Counted from the stretch's first letter, positions 1 to 10,650 are shown. The stretch is DNA of 64,000 bases from Ananas comosus (GCF_001540865.1 NW_017893446.1:2487-66486), one strand, 5' to 3'. The notes: generated from the letters alone by a model not told the origin. Made by a program: numbers and translations.

Positions 1-499
1 CAACAGAACATAAAAGTTTCCTCTATTTTTTTTTTTACACAAGAGAACTAAGAGGATATTACTCCTCTGTTTTCTTTTAATTAGCCCAATAGCTAATTAT
101 AAGAAAACTAGCAGGAAAATAACCTTCTTGTTACCCTACAAGCTTTTTATTAGCTTGAGAAACTAAGATAGGTTTCAGCTTAGAAAGCTAAACCGGTTTA
201 ATCTGGTTTAACTCTAAATTAACGTAACCTGTAAAATACACTAAGTACTGACTCTTAAACTGTTTATTTTTTTTACGTGAGCTTTTAAAATTCACTATTT
301 AAACTAAGACTTACATGTTGGCCTTATACTTTGATTCAGAATGGTTGAAAAATTAGGTTAAGAAATCGTGTAATTCGATCTCAGTATAACAATGGAAAGG
401 TAGATAATTCTTCTTTGTCTCTTTTACATTCATGGGACAACTAAGGTGGAAAAATCCCTTCCTTGCCTCCCTTTCTGTAACAAAACTCCCTCTCTCTTT
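1..499. other. AT-rich noncoding DNA
   Basis: No convincing coding sequence, LTR terminus or RNA gene is visible. The stretch is AT-rich with poly-T runs. It lies downstream of the minus-strand chimeric ORF at 700-1213 and could be its 3' flank or part of the element that carried the gene fragments. Confidence 0.5.
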
Positions 500-680
500 C
501 ATAAATAGAGAAGTAATTTCTTTCTCTCTTTTGATAATATATTTTTTTTTGCAAAGAGAAGAGCACCGCTCTCTCCTTCTTTCGATGATGCTATATTTTT
601 TATAAAGAGAAGAGCACCGCTCACTCTCTTTTGATAAGACATTTTTTTATAAAGAGAAGAGCACCGCTCTCTCTCTTTAT
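500..680. repeat. imperfect ~50-bp tandem repeat
   Basis: The motif AAAGAGAAGAGCACCGCT starts at 553, 604 and 651, giving spacings of 51 and 47 bases. A weaker related unit (ATAAATAGAGAAG) begins near 501. The units are separated by T-rich and CTCTC-rich spacers. The array ends just before the stop codon side of the 700-1213 ORF. Confidence 0.7.
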
Positions 681-699
681 GTATAGATTGGGTTCGCCG

Positions 700-1213
700 T
701 CAATAATACATCTTAGGCATTTCATCAAACAATTGGTATGCATGATTCGTCGGCGCCAACTCCGTCAGAGCAATATCCTGAACGGCCTTGTAGGCGGCGA
801 GGGTGTTCTCGGCGGCCTCCTTGCGCTTGGCCCCGGCCTTGAACTCGGCTAGGTAGCGGTGGTAATCGCTCTTTATCTTGAGGTAGAAGATCTTGAAGTT
901 GATGGTAGCGAGGTTGAGGCTATTGCTGACGAGCCTGCTGAGATTGGTCTGCGTGTTTGCGAGGGGCGAGCAGTCGACGTCCGGGAACTCGTCGAACGAG
1001 TCTGCACTGGCGGCCGAGAGCTCGCTGTTGATGTCCGCGGGCCGTCCACCGCCGCGCACCAATCGCGGCGCATTCTGAAGCACGTCCGCCGCCGATCCAT
1101 AGCTGTCGCAGCACGACTGCAGGATGTTCTGCAGCACCTTCTCGGCAGTTGGGGTCGCCACCGCTTGCGCGTGCTTCGCCTTGAGCACTACAGCATGGAC
1201 CGATGCCTCTACT
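700..1213 (-). pseudogene. chimeric PMEI-like / 14-3-3-like ORF, 3' part
   Basis: On the minus strand the ORF reads first through a segment resembling the helical domain of pectin methylesterase / invertase inhibitors ([14 protein letters not shown], then [16 protein letters not shown], then [11 protein letters not shown]). At about base 900 it switches without a stop into an unmistakable 14-3-3 segment ([41 protein letters not shown]). It then leaves 14-3-3 homology and ends at 700. Codons are GC-rich, unlike the flanking TEs. The 5' end is cut by Copia-1 at 1214; the reading frame resumes at 10655 after the element, and the two parts together give one uninterrupted frame of 229 residues. 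What is seen: fusion and open frame. Inference: captured gene fragments (Pack-MULE or Helitron style), probably not a functional inhibitor or 14-3-3, since each domain is partial. Confidence 0.75.
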
Positions 1214-2170
1214 TGTTAGGTCCTATGTGTTGGCAAGTTTCGTGGGTCGAGTCGGAGTCTTGAAGAAGTCCGGGGCGGAGTATTGAAGATCGAAGAATCG
1301 GAAAGGACGCAAAACACGCAAAACATGAATCACGATGCTTAGGTAAGCTTTAAATCTTGTTTATGGTGATTCATACTTCATTATAGATCTTAGAATCATA
1401 TTTTCAAGTTGTAATTGTTTAGAAAGTTTCTAAGAGCTTGTAAAACTCGAAACAATGCATTTTCAGCGAAAATTGCATTGTTGTACCGGTACAAGGATTT
1501 TCTGTTCCGGTACAGACATCAGCTTTTGCCGCAGAAAAGTTTGATGGTTGTTTCGGTACAAGCCCTGTTCCGGTACACGCTGCAGTCTGTCCAGGGTACA
1601 GAAGCTTCGCAGAAAAATCTTCCGTCATGCTGTACCCTGGACAGCTTTCCTTGTTCCGATACAAGGTGCTGATTTTGGAAAGAAACTTTATAATCCTACT
1701 CCGTTTGGATTCTAAAGTCTATAAATAAGCTATTGGGGTTCTCTAACTTATCAAGCATCATAAGAATACATGTTTGAGAAACCCTAGAGGCTCGTATTTT
1801 ATTCTAAACCTATTTTCTACAAATTAGCCTCTTTAGATCAAATCGAGATATCGTTTCGCATTCTCTATATGTCGATTTGATCTCTTCTTCGCTTAGAGTT
1901 CTATTCCTTGGTTTTCTACGATACTCCTAAGCGAAGGATCACCATAATCATGATGCTCTTCATGAATGGCATCGTGGATTCGGCGTGAACAAAGGCGGTT
2001 TGTGGATTCGGATCGTTGGCTCATGGATTTGAGTGGCGTCGTGGATTCGGTGTGATTGAAGCTTCGTGGATTCGAAGTGGAGGCGTTCGTGAGGGCGTGG
2101 ACAACTCGGAGGGTAGCGCGAAGATTCATAGGAGGTTAAGAGAGGTTGAGTCCGTGGAGTCGGTAATCAC
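1214..2170 (+). repeat. Copia-1 5' LTR (3' end missing at gap)
   Basis: It aligns with the 3' LTR at 9425-10650 from the TGTTAGG start to GGTAATCAC, where a single N at 2171 replaces roughly the last 220 bases. It lacks a ~20-base block (CCAAGACTTCGAAGAATC) found in the copies at 2704 and 9425. It contains GTACCGGTAC-type motifs at 1481-1665 and a TATA box at 1720-1727. Confidence 0.8.
1481..1727 (+). promoter_or_regulatory. LTR promoter: CCGGTAC motif array plus TATA box
   Basis: A perfect palindrome TTGTACCGGTACAA starts at 1481, followed by near copies (GTTCCGGTACAG, TTCGGTACAAG, GTTCCGGTACAC). A clean TATA box (TATAAATA, 1720-1727) lies downstream. The same order is seen in the other Copia LTRs. 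Promoter function is inferred from position. Confidence 0.6.
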
Positions 2171-2171
2171 N
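2171..2171. other. assembly join (single N)
   Basis: Sequence switches here from Copia LTR to an unrelated Gypsy LTR end in the opposite orientation. Confidence 0.85.
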
Positions 2172-2703
2172 GGCGGGTCTGGGCACGCGCCGGGCGGGCT
2201 TCCGCTGGGTCCCGGGGCGTGACAATCATGGTTCCATTTCTCTCTATTTTCAAATACACTTGGAATAAACATAATGAAGACAACCAAAGTTCACTGTGAA
2301 TTAACCCTAATATGCATGAAAGAATAAACAACCATATGATCAAGAATAGAGAAATAGACATAGAAGAGAATCAAACGATTCCGGCGTGCACCCCCAACCT
2401 CTAATAATCGTGTGGGTGTGGAAAGGTGAAGACTCCCGAACGCTACGAACGCCGGCTCCGCGTCCTACAACCTAAAATGGTGCCAAATTTGGCCCTTTAC
2501 ATATGAACTACTCCCAAATATTTTCGTAATGTTAAAAGGAGTTGTCCCAGGACACCCCCAATTAGGTTTCCACGGGGTCAATTTGTCCCAGAAAAATTCT
2601 AGGGCAAAAGCCCCAATTTTCAAGCCCTAACATTGTCATTTAGGGTTTCCGCATGAATCGATCCTAACCCTAAGCAAACAATAGCTTAGAATCATCAAGG
2701 AAG
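2172..2703 (-). mobile_element. Gypsy LTR fragment
   Basis: The first ~50 bases are the reverse complement of a Gypsy LTR terminus (TGTCACGCCCCGGGACCCAG on the minus strand), closely matching the start of LTR H at 46942. The rest, read on the minus strand, resembles the middle of the Gypsy G LTR near 45120-45350 (GGGGCTTTTGCCC, CAAATTGACCCCGT, ACGTTACGAAAAT-like blocks). No coding potential is seen. Confidence 0.65.
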
Positions 2704-3003
2704 TGTTAGGTCCTATGTGTTGGCAAGTTTCGTGGGTCGAGTCGGAGTCTTGAAGAAGTCCGGAGCGGAGTATTGAAGATCGAAGAATCCAAGACTTCGA
2801 AGAATCGGAAAGGACGCAAAACATGAAAAACATGAATCACGATGCTTAGGTAAGCTTTAAATCTTGTTTATGGTGATTCATACTTAATTATAGATTTTAG
2901 AATCATGTTTTCAAGTTGTAATTGATTAGAAAGTTTCTAAGAGCTTGTAAAACTCGAAACAATGCATTTTCAGCGAAAATTGCATTGTTGTACCGGTACA
3001 AGG
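2704..3003 (+). repeat. second Copia LTR start, truncated by a gap
   Basis: It is the same TGTTAGG LTR family as 1214 and 9425, and runs to the first GTACCGGTACAAGG motif before 29 Ns. In an intact element the LTR would continue for another ~900 bases, followed by the primer-binding site and the start of gag. Confidence 0.75.
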
Positions 3004-3032
3004 NNNNNNNNNNNNNNNNNNNNNNNNNNNNN
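3004..3032. other. sequence gap (29 N)
   Basis: It jumps from mid-LTR into mid-gag. The missing LTR end, primer-binding site and N-terminal ~115 gag residues are much longer than 29 bases, so the gap size is nominal. Confidence 0.9.
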
Positions 3033-4733
3033 GGTACTAGTTTAGTAAAAATTCAAAAGCTCCAAATGTTGACTAGTCAATTTGATTCTATTCGTATGGA
3101 GGAGCATGAATCTTTTACCGATTACTACACTAGACTTCAAGATATCATTAATACATGTGCTAATTTGGGAGAGAAAATTCCGGATTCTAAAGTTGTTCGT
3201 AAAATTCTTCGAACTCTTTCGGAACGTTTTCGGGCTAAAGTAGTCGCGATCGAAACGGTCAAACATCCGGACGAGATGAAAGTCGAGGAATTAGTAGGTG
3301 CTTTACAAACTTACGAAATGACCTTTCCTACTAATCAATCTTCTTCCAAGTCTTCTTCTAAAAGCACAGGTGTTGCATTGAAATCTATAAAGGAGAAGGA
3401 CGAAGACTCGAGTTCCGACGACGATTTATCAATTGCGGACTTTGAATAACAATTGGCACTTCTAACGAAGAAGTTTCGCCGGAATTTCCGAAAGAAGAAT
3501 AAATTGGACAAGGCTTCATCGTCTAAGCGACAATCTTTGTCTAAATCATCTTCTTCATCTTCAAAGTCTAAGGATAAAAACCGTGCAAAGTCCTCAAAGG
3601 AAAATGATGTATTTGAAGGCGAGATCCAATTCTTCAAGTGCAAAGGCTACGGCCACATTGCGACGGATTGTCCTTCAAAGAAAGTTTATAAATCGAAGGC
3701 TATGCAAGCAAAGACTTGGGATGATTCTTCTAATGAATCATTGTCAAGTGACAAAGAAATGAATGATCAAATTGCCTTATTTGCTAATACTCCTTCATTG
3801 AACGTCGTGTGTTTATCCTCTATTGCTACTAACTCTAATGTTTTTGTTTCCTCGCATGACTCATCGAGCAACAACGGCGAAAGCGAGGAGGAATCAAATG
3901 ACGACGATATAGCGGAAGCCTACAACCAACTTCTTATCGAGTCAAAGAAGATGGCAAAACATAATAAGAGGTTGAGGCGTCGTCTTTTGGGCATTGAGGA
4001 GGAAAACAACAATTTGAAGACCTTAAACAAAGCTCTGGAGGAGGAAAAGGAAACTAGTTTTAAAAATAATTCTATCCTCCAAGAGAAGCTTAATGAAGCG
4101 GAGTCAATGGTCAATTCTTACAAGGACAAGATTGCATTTTTAGAGCAACAATTCAAGGAGATATCTACTTCTAATCAAGTTTTGACCGACCAAGTTCGTT
4201 TACTAAAATCCGACATCCAACAATTTTCTTCGGGATCAAAGAAACTAGATCATATGCTTGGGTTGGGTCAAACGAATAAATTAGGCCTCGGATACGAAAG
4301 AGTTTTTGTTGAGAAGGATTCTAAATCAACTTCGAAAATCTCAACAACATCTAAAGGCAAAGTGTGTCATCGATGTGGCATCAAAGGACACATTAAAAGG
4401 AATTGCTCAAACAAGGAAATGAAGAATTGATCGACACTCTCTAAACCTCAAGCGGCATCATCTACAACTCGACTTCCCCCGCGAAATCAAAAGAAAAATC
4501 AAGTTAGTCGAGTACCTCAAAAGAATCGGATTTCTAATGCACAACGCCAAGTTCATACAAACCGGGTGCATAAGCCTCAACGACAAATTCAACCGAAGCC
4601 TCAACCGAAGAAACCACCAACGGTTGATCAAAAGTCTAAACAAACGGCACCTAACGTCGACAACTCGAGAAAACCAAAGATCCGACAAGTTTGGATCCGG
4701 AAAGGTGATATCTTTCCTTACTCCTCGTCTTAG
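3033..4733 (+). pseudogene. gag: Copia-1 gag, N-terminally incomplete and broken
   Basis: Nucleocapsid/capsid polyprotein of a SIRE-like Copia element, very similar to the intact gag at 19520-21538. It starts at the residue equivalent to position ~113 of that protein. There is an in-frame TAA at 3447-3449 (CAT in the intact copy) and a frame change near 4428, where ~20 bases present in the intact copy are missing; homology then continues in another frame to the TAG at 4731. The first CCHC zinc knuckle has lost its first cysteine (FFKCKGYGHIATDC), while the second is intact (CHRCGIKGHIKRNC, near 4366). A lysine/glutamate-rich coiled-coil region separates them. Confidence 0.85.
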
Positions 4734-5690
4734 TCATTTTGATCTTTAGTGTAATGCTTTGATTGGTGCTTGTTGCATAATTTTATTCATTGCATTACAT
4801 GTTTGAATGATTTTTGGTGCATTGAATTTTTGTTTATTTAAAATCATTTTGAGGAAAGGTATTTAGGAATTCAAAATTTTCGTAAAAAAAGATGATTGAG
4901 ATCCATGATTTTGGAGAGAGAATTTTTTTTAAAAAAAGGTGCTTGAACGGTGTTTATCTTCACAATGATAATTAAGTTAAATTCATATTAATTATCGGTT
5001 TTACTCTACTTTTTATTGTTTTGACGATAATTTAATATATGATTTCTTATTGCATATATTCATCAAAACTTTGGAATCAAATTTGATTTTTTGGTGATTA
5101 ATTCATCTTGGTTGTGAGTGTTGGATATGATGAATGGATATTCTCTAATTGACTAAAATTCGTCAAAATTATTTTCAATTGTGAGATTGCCTAATTTAGG
5201 GGGAGTTTGAAATTATTTTTTTTTAAAAAAAGGGAAACTCCTATGTTTAAAAGATGTGGAAGAGTTACAATCCTAAAAGGAGTGTGAAAACTACCACCAC
5301 ATGTAGGAAAGAGCTACCACGCCGGTCGTCCGGTAAGTGTGTGAAGCTACAACATGGAGATTAATTGAAAAGCCGAAAAGGTTGAAAAAAATAATAATTT
5401 TAGAATTTTCGGAGTAATAAGGTGCTAGTTTGAAAAAGATGCTCAAAGAGCCACCCCCGGTATCATATTAGTTAAATCTCTGTTTTGAACGTGTTACGAC
5501 AAATTAGTGTCAATTTTTGTTGAATTTCTAAAAATCATTTTTCATCAACTTACATCTTGATGGTTTTGAATTATTAAATCACTTTTGATAATGAAATTTT
5601 GATGTTTTGATGGATTTTAAAATTTTATAATATCTTATTTTCATTATAATAATTTTTGGAGTAAAAACCTCCGGTACAAGGTCTGTACCC
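4734..5690 (+). other. noncoding spacer between gag and ORF3
   Basis: AT-rich and without long frames. It is homologous to 21539-22520 in Copia-2 and, in the 5241-5470 block, to the pol-ORF3 spacer of Copia-3. pol would be expected just before it; here gag runs straight into it, so pol has been cleanly lost. Confidence 0.7.
5241..5470 (+). promoter_or_regulatory. conserved noncoding block upstream of ORF3
   Basis: The block contains GATGTGGAAGAGTTAC, AACTACCACCACATG, GAGCTACCAC, GGTCGTCCGG and GATGCTCAAAGAGCCACC. All recur in the same order in Copia-2 (22037-22268) and, on the other strand, in Copia-3 (31870-32112). It is retained even where pol and ORF3 are gone. The function is unknown; a packaging, splicing or RNA-structure role is possible. 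Confidence 0.6.
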
Positions 5691-6191
5691 AAGCGGAATA
5701 TAACCGGGTAACGCGTCGATCTCTCTCAAATCTCAACCTTTTTCGAAAATTTTTGTTCCTGAGAGCTCCAGCGACTCTTCTTCAACCGTTCTACATGTTT
5801 TCCTCTTGGATTTGTAAGTGGTTTGCATCAATTTGTGAGTTTTTATCCCGGTTTTTGCTATTTTCACTGTTTTTGCGGGATAAGGGTTTGATCTCTGTTC
5901 TAATCCATTTTTGATGCAATTTTTTGCTATAGATCAGTGTCTTAGGCTATTACCTTGCTTGTAGAACACTTGAACAATATCAAAATAAGTTATTTTTCGC
6001 TGATCTAAGATTTATGATCTAATATGCATGTAATTTCGGGATTTTTCAAAAAGTTCGATTTTTGCTGAAATTTTTTTGCATGATCTGGTTAGAAATAGCA
6101 TTTGTATGCATTCTAATGTTATTAGAAATTTTTTCACTATTTTTACAGATTTTTTCAACATTTTGTTCATGCGAGGTTAATTTTTGTATAG
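5665..6191 (+). promoter_or_regulatory. putative ORF3 promoter and 5'-UTR intron (copy 1)
   Basis: A CCGGTACAAGG motif (about 5673) is followed by an ATATAACC TATA-like box near 5696 and a consensus splice donor TTTGTAAGT (GT at 5814). A pyrimidine-rich stretch then leads to an acceptor TTTTTGTATAG (AG at 6190-6191), six bases before the ORF3 ATG at 6197. The predicted intron is 378 nt. The arrangement recurs at 6900-7447 and 31498-30967. Confidence 0.55.
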
Positions 6192-6196
6192 GGAAA

Positions 6197-6666
6197 ATGG
6201 CGTTTTTACTCGTATTGGTGTTGTTGGTGCTAATGGCTGGGAGACGGAGCCGTGGTGGTGGTAGAGGTCGTCATAGGGTTTCTAAGAGGACACGCACAAC
6301 TGAAGAAGCGTCCGGGTCTGATCCGGATTATCAGGCGAGCTCCCCGGAAGAACCTGAAGAACCTATTGCTCGACTTGATAAAGACAAAGGAATAGCTGGC
6401 GAATCATCTCATGGTGGTAGTTCTCGTACTCGTGAGGGACGTACAAAACAAGCTGCAGATGTCCCTCCAGCACGACGAAGGTTGTTTGCATCGAAGTCGT
6501 GCATAGCTGAACGCTTTGTGAACTTCAATGATCTGATTCGGGATGTTCCTGATTTTGGACGACTACTACAGCGCGCACCTATTGAGCCTGTTGGACGGGT
6601 CCCTGCGAAGGCTCCTTTCTGTGTAAAACTCATTCGGGAGTTCTATATGAATGGAAAGGTACTTGC
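6197..6666 (+). pseudogene. ORF3 N-terminal part, copy 1 (cut at gap)
   Basis: It begins with ATGGCG just after the predicted splice acceptor. The first ~16 residues are strongly hydrophobic (LLVLVLLVLMAG), followed by an Arg/Gly-rich patch (RRSRGGGRGRH), an acidic/Ser-rich linker, then the start of the conserved domain (SKSCIAERFVNFNDLIRDVPDF, LIREFYMNGK). It is open throughout but stops at the N at 6667. It resembles by eye the plant-specific 'putative plant transposon protein' family often found downstream of pol in plant retroelements. An upstream open extension in the same frame (from 6062) lies inside the predicted intron and is not preferred as the start. Confidence 0.65.
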
Positions 6667-6667
6667 N
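6667..6667. other. assembly join (single N)
   Basis: After this base the sequence restarts at the equivalent of about 5520. The 5520-6666 segment is thus repeated at 6668-7916 with scattered differences. Confidence 0.85.
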
Positions 6668-6899
6668 TATTGAATTTCTAAAAATCATTTTTCATCAACT
6701 TACATCTTGATGGTTTTGAACCATTAAATTATTTTTGATTTTGAAATTTTGATGTTTCGATGTGTTTTAAAATTTTATAATATCTTATTTTCATTATAAT
6801 GATTTTTGGAGTAAAAGCCTTAATTATATAAATTTAATTTAAATTTGATGGGTTTTTAAAGGATATTTTTCGAAGAAAAAAAAAATTTCACATTTTGGT

Positions 6900-7447
6900 C
6901 CTTATACCGGTACAAGAAACCGTGTTCCGGTACAAGGTCTGCGGCTGAGCGGCTTATAACCGGGTATAACACTTCGATCTCTCTCAAATCTCAACCGTTT
7001 TCGAAAATTTTTGTTCCTGAGAGCTCCAGCAACTCTTCTTCAACCGTTCTACACGTTTTCCTCTTGGATTTGTAAGTGGTTTGCATCAATTTGTGAGTTT
7101 TTATCCCGGTTTTGATATTTTCACTATTTTTGCGGGATAAGGGTTTGATCTCTGTTCTAATCCGTTTTTGATGCAATTTTTTGCTACTGATCAGTGTCTT
7201 AGGCTATTACGTTGCTTGTAGAACACTTGAACAACATCAAAACAAGTTATTTTTCGCTGATCTAAGATTTATGATCTAACATGCATGTAATTTCGGGATT
7301 TTTCAAAAAGTTCGATTTTTGCTGAAATTTTTTGCATGATCTGGTTAGAAATAGCATTTGTATGCATTCTAATGTTATTAGAAATTTTTTCGCTATTTTT
7401 ACAGATTTTTTCAAAAATTTTGTTCATGTATGCAATTTTTGATATAG
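6900..7447 (+). promoter_or_regulatory. putative ORF3 promoter and 5'-UTR intron (copy 2)
   Basis: ATACCGGTACAAG (about 6904) and GTTCCGGTACAAGG precede a TATA-like GCTTATAACC at 6951. A donor TTTGTAAGT (GT at 7072) and an acceptor GATATAG (AG at 7446-7447) define a 376-nt intron ending just before the ATG at 7452. TATA-to-donor spacing is ~120 nt, as in copy 1. Confidence 0.55.
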
Positions 7448-7451
7448 GAAA

Positions 7452-8765
7452 ATGGCGTTTTTGCTCGTACTGGTGCTTTTGGTGCTAATGGCCGGGAGAC
7501 GGAGCCGTGGTGGTGGTAGAGGTCGTCATGGGGCTTCTAAAAGGACACGTACAACTGAAGAAGCGTCCGAGTCTGATCCGGATTATCAGGCGAGCTCCCC
7601 GGAAGAAACTGAAGAACCTATTGCTCGACTTGACAAAGGCAAATGAATAGCTGGTGAATCATCTCATGGTGGTGGTTCTCGTACTCGTGAGGGACGTACA
7701 AAACAAACTGCAGATGTCCCTCCAGCACGGCAAAGGTTGTTTGCGTCGAAGTCGTGCATAGCTGAACGCTTTGTGAACTTCAATGATCTGATTCGGGATG
7801 TTCCTGATTTTGGACGACTACTACAGCACGCACCTATTGAGCCTGTTGGACGGGTCCCTACGAAGGCTCCTTTCTGTGTAGAACTCATTCGGGAGTTCTA
7901 TATGAATTGAAAGATACTTGCTGAATATGATGAAAGAGGCACTTTTATTTTCGAGACTGTTGTGCGTCAGAGGAGATTTTCAGTTACCCCCTATGATATT
8001 GGAGAGATCTTGGGAATGCATGTGGACACTACAGGTCTTCTCTATACGTCAGGAGGATTCCAAGCATCAACTCACATGAATATCATTCTTGGAGCTATAT
8101 GCAAAGCCGGTGTTTACATGACTCATGGTTACATTGAATCCAAGGATTTATTACCTGAGTATCAATTGCTATCCTTGGTTATGAGCTATAATGTTCAACC
8201 AACTATCGGCACAAAGAGGATCCGCTGGGAGAGATTAGTGTTGCTATATCTACTGGGTCATCCCGAGCAGGCTCATGGATTGAACATCAACATTCCATTT
8301 CTGATATGGCAAAGGATGATACACGTGATTCAGGGTGCCACTCGACGGGATCTACTTCCATTCCCTGTTATGATTACGAGGATTCTTCAAGCAAATGGAG
8401 TAGATACATCTTGTGACAAGTATGATGTTGGCCTTGGGCCTATTGACTCAGTGACTTGGGCTAAGTCTATTAGCACTCTCAGGTCATTCCATCATACCAA
8501 AGGGGCACCTCCTGAAGCATCTAGCCCGGCACCTCCATCGAGAGCAGCTTCTAGCTCTGCTCCTCCGCCTCCATCCCGAGGGAGTTATGATACTTCATCT
8601 AGTTCGGGGGGAGCGACGACATTGGAATCAGTTAAGGATGATTTATGAAAATTAAAGAAGAAGGTGAACAACATTGGAAGGAAAGTTGAGTCCGGCATCA
8701 GAAAGTTTGAATTAAGTATCAAAAGATTGATGGATAAGATGGGGTGTCGACATGATGATATTTAG
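7452..8765 (+). pseudogene. ORF3, copy 2, full length with three in-frame TGA
   Basis: One reading frame runs from ATG 7452 to TAG 8763-8765 (437 codons plus stop) with no frameshift, but it holds TGA at 7644-7646, 7908-7910 and 8646-8648. The first two are GGA in copy 1. Order: hydrophobic N-terminus, Arg/Gly-rich patch, acidic linker, conserved globular domain (about residues 90-350; VRQRRFSVTPYDIGEILGM, NIPFLIWQRM, LLPFPVMITRIL), Pro/Ser-rich tail, and a short Lys-rich amphipathic C-terminus. It matches ORF3 of Copia-3 (29546-30952) in order and key motifs. The product has no known biochemical role; the env-like position is the only clue. Confidence 0.7.
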
Positions 8766-9424
8766 GAACCTACATCTTCTGCCTCGTATCAGCGGATCTC
8801 ATTCCACCGTCTGGTCATGCTCCTGAGGCTAGGGGTTCTGGAGCTGGTGCTGGAGATGATGATGATGGTGACGAGGACACAGAGTGATTTCTTCGTCGAG
8901 CTTAGTCTTTCTCTTTCACTACATTTGCATTTTAGGATGATGTTTTAGTTTTAGTTTTGCTTGTTTTTTCTTTTAGGCCTGTAACTATGACTTGACTACG
9001 CTTATGCTCTTCTAGTATGTTTTCTCTCTCTATTTGCTTTTTTTTGGTATTTTTTGACAAAAAGGGGGAGAGCGTAGATGAAGGGGGAGAGCATGGACGA
9101 ACAGGCATTGAACTAAAGCAGAGGATGATGAGTTCAAAATCAAAGGGGGAGATATGAACAAAGACGGAGAAGGTATAAGAATTTAGTGCTAATCAGTTTT
9201 GAATGAATTGTTTTGCAGGAAATCAAGACTTCAAGACTCCTAGTTGCGTCTAAGTCATAGAGTTTGTTTTAGGAGTTTTGAAATGTATTTTGAGTTTCAA
9301 ATTGTATTTGGATTACACGCGAGGAGTTCAATGTTTTGGTGATGACAATTGAACTTCGTTTTTCTTTATAATGTGATTGTTGAGTTTGTGTGTGTTTTGT
9401 CATGAAATTGCCAAAGGGGGAGAT
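8766..9424 (+). other. 3' noncoding region with polypurine-tract array
   Basis: There is no gene after ORF3. AAGGGGGAGA-type tracts occur near 9060, 9080, 9142 and 9413. The last one directly abuts the 3' LTR and is the expected plus-strand primer. The equivalent region in Copia-2 carries five such tracts. Confidence 0.7.
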
Positions 9425-10650
9425 TGTTAGGTCCTATGTGTTGGCAAGTTTCGTGGGTCGAGTCGGAGTCTTGAAGAAGTCCGGAGCGGAGTATTGAAGA
9501 TCGAAGAATCCAAGACTTCGAAGAATCGGAAAGGACGCAAAACACGCAAAACATGAATCACGATGCTTAGGTAAGCTTTAAATTTTGTTTATGGTGATTC
9601 ATACTTAATTATAAATCTTAGAATCATATTTTCAAGTTGTAATTGTTTAGAAAGTTTCTAAGAGCTTGTAAAACTTGAAACAATGCATTTTCAGCGAAAA
9701 TTGCATTGTTGTACCGGTACAAGGATTTTCTGTTCCGGTACAGACATTAGCTTTTGCCGCAGAAAAGTTTGATGGTTGTTCCGGTACAACCATCATTGCT
9801 GTACCGGTACAAGCCCTGTTCCGGTACAAGCTGCAGTCTGTCCAGGGTATAGAAGCTTCGCAGAAAAATCTTCCGTCATGCTGTACCCTGAACAGCTTTC
9901 CTTGTTCCGGCACAAGGTGCTGATTTTGGAAAGAAACTTTCTAATCCTACTCCGTTTTGATTCTAAAGTCTATAAATAAGCTATTGGGGTTCTCTAACTT
10001 ATCAAGCATCATAAGAATACATGTTTGAGAAACCCTAGAGGCTCGGATTTCATTCTAAACCTATTTTCTACAAATTAGCCTCTTTAGATCAAATCGAGAT
10101 ATCGTTTCGCATTCTCTATATGTCGATTTAATCTCTGTTTCGCTTGGAGTTCTATTCCCTGGTTTTCTACGATACTCCTAAGCGAAGGATCACCATAATC
10201 ATGATGCTCTTCATGAACGGCGTCGTGGATTCGGCGTGAACAAAGGCGGTTCGTGGATTCGGATCGTTGGCTCGTGGATTCGAGTGGCGTCGTGGATTCG
10301 GCGTGATTGAAGCTTCGTGGATTCGAAGTGGAGGCGTTCGTGGATTCGAACGTGAGGGCGTGGACAACTCGGAAGGTAGCGTGAAGATTCATAGGAGGTT
10401 AAGAGAGGTTGAGTCCGTGGAGTCGGTAATCACCTTGTAATCTTTTCTCTTAGTGAATTATTTTTTCGCGTGTTGGTCCCGTTGGTTTTTCTCCAAGTTG
10501 GAGTTTTCCCACATAAATCTCGGTGTGCTTTTTATTTTCCGCATTTATTTTTATTGCGTCGAGATTTGTGGTTTTTGGCCGTTCACCTATTCACCCCCCT
10601 CTAGGTGATAGATACAATCTAGATGATCCTTGGGCTCCTCAAAACTTTCA
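9425..10650 (+). repeat. Copia-1 3' LTR
   Basis: 1226 bp, TGTTAGG...CTTTCA, followed by TSD CTACT. GTACCGGTAC / TTCCGGTACA motifs occupy 9711-9917 and the TATA box TATAAATA is at 9971-9978. Repeated TCGTGGATTCG units occur at 10220-10350. The right end (CACCTATTCACCCCCCTCTAGGTG is an inverted repeat) is shared by all Copia LTRs here. Confidence 0.9.
9711..9978 (+). promoter_or_regulatory. LTR promoter: CCGGTAC array plus TATA box
   Basis: About six copies of a T(A/T)CCGGTACA motif, two of them perfect 10-bp palindromes (GTACCGGTAC), lie 50-260 bp upstream of the TATA box at 9971. Bases 9799-9819 and 9781-9795 are identical to blocks in the Gypsy LTR H (49181-49201 and 49209-49223). Confidence 0.6.

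Larger units (their letters stand above)
1214..10650 (+). mobile_element. Copia-1: SIRE-like Copia retrotransposon lacking pol
   Basis: The element begins TGTTAGG and ends CTTTCA, and it is flanked by the perfect 5-bp TSD CTACT (1209-1213 and 10651-10655). Inside are a 5' LTR, gag, a long noncoding spacer, ORF3 and a 3' LTR preceded by a polypurine tract (AAAGGGGGAGA at 9413). No protease, integrase or reverse transcriptase is present, so it cannot be autonomous. Three N gaps (2171, 3004-3032, 6667) fall on breaks in the expected order, including a second LTR start at 2704 and a duplicated ORF3 start, so the interior is probably partly mis-assembled. The outer ends and TSD look reliable. Confidence 0.8.

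Noticed and set aside
859..1263. Plus-strand frames over the chimeric ORF
   Set aside because: Antisense shadows of GC-rich coding sequence; the protein matches (14-3-3, PMEI-like) are only on the minus strand.
1481..1675. The regularly spaced palindromes as a CRISPR-like array
   Set aside because: Repeats are ~10-14 bp, irregularly spaced, inside retrotransposon LTRs of a plant genome, with no cas genes.
7644..8648. Three in-frame TGA codons in ORF3 copy 2 as possible recoding (selenocysteine or readthrough)
   Set aside because: Plants lack selenocysteine insertion. The equivalent first two codons in copy 1 are GGA, and Copia-3 ORF3 has no TGA there. Simple mutation is enough.
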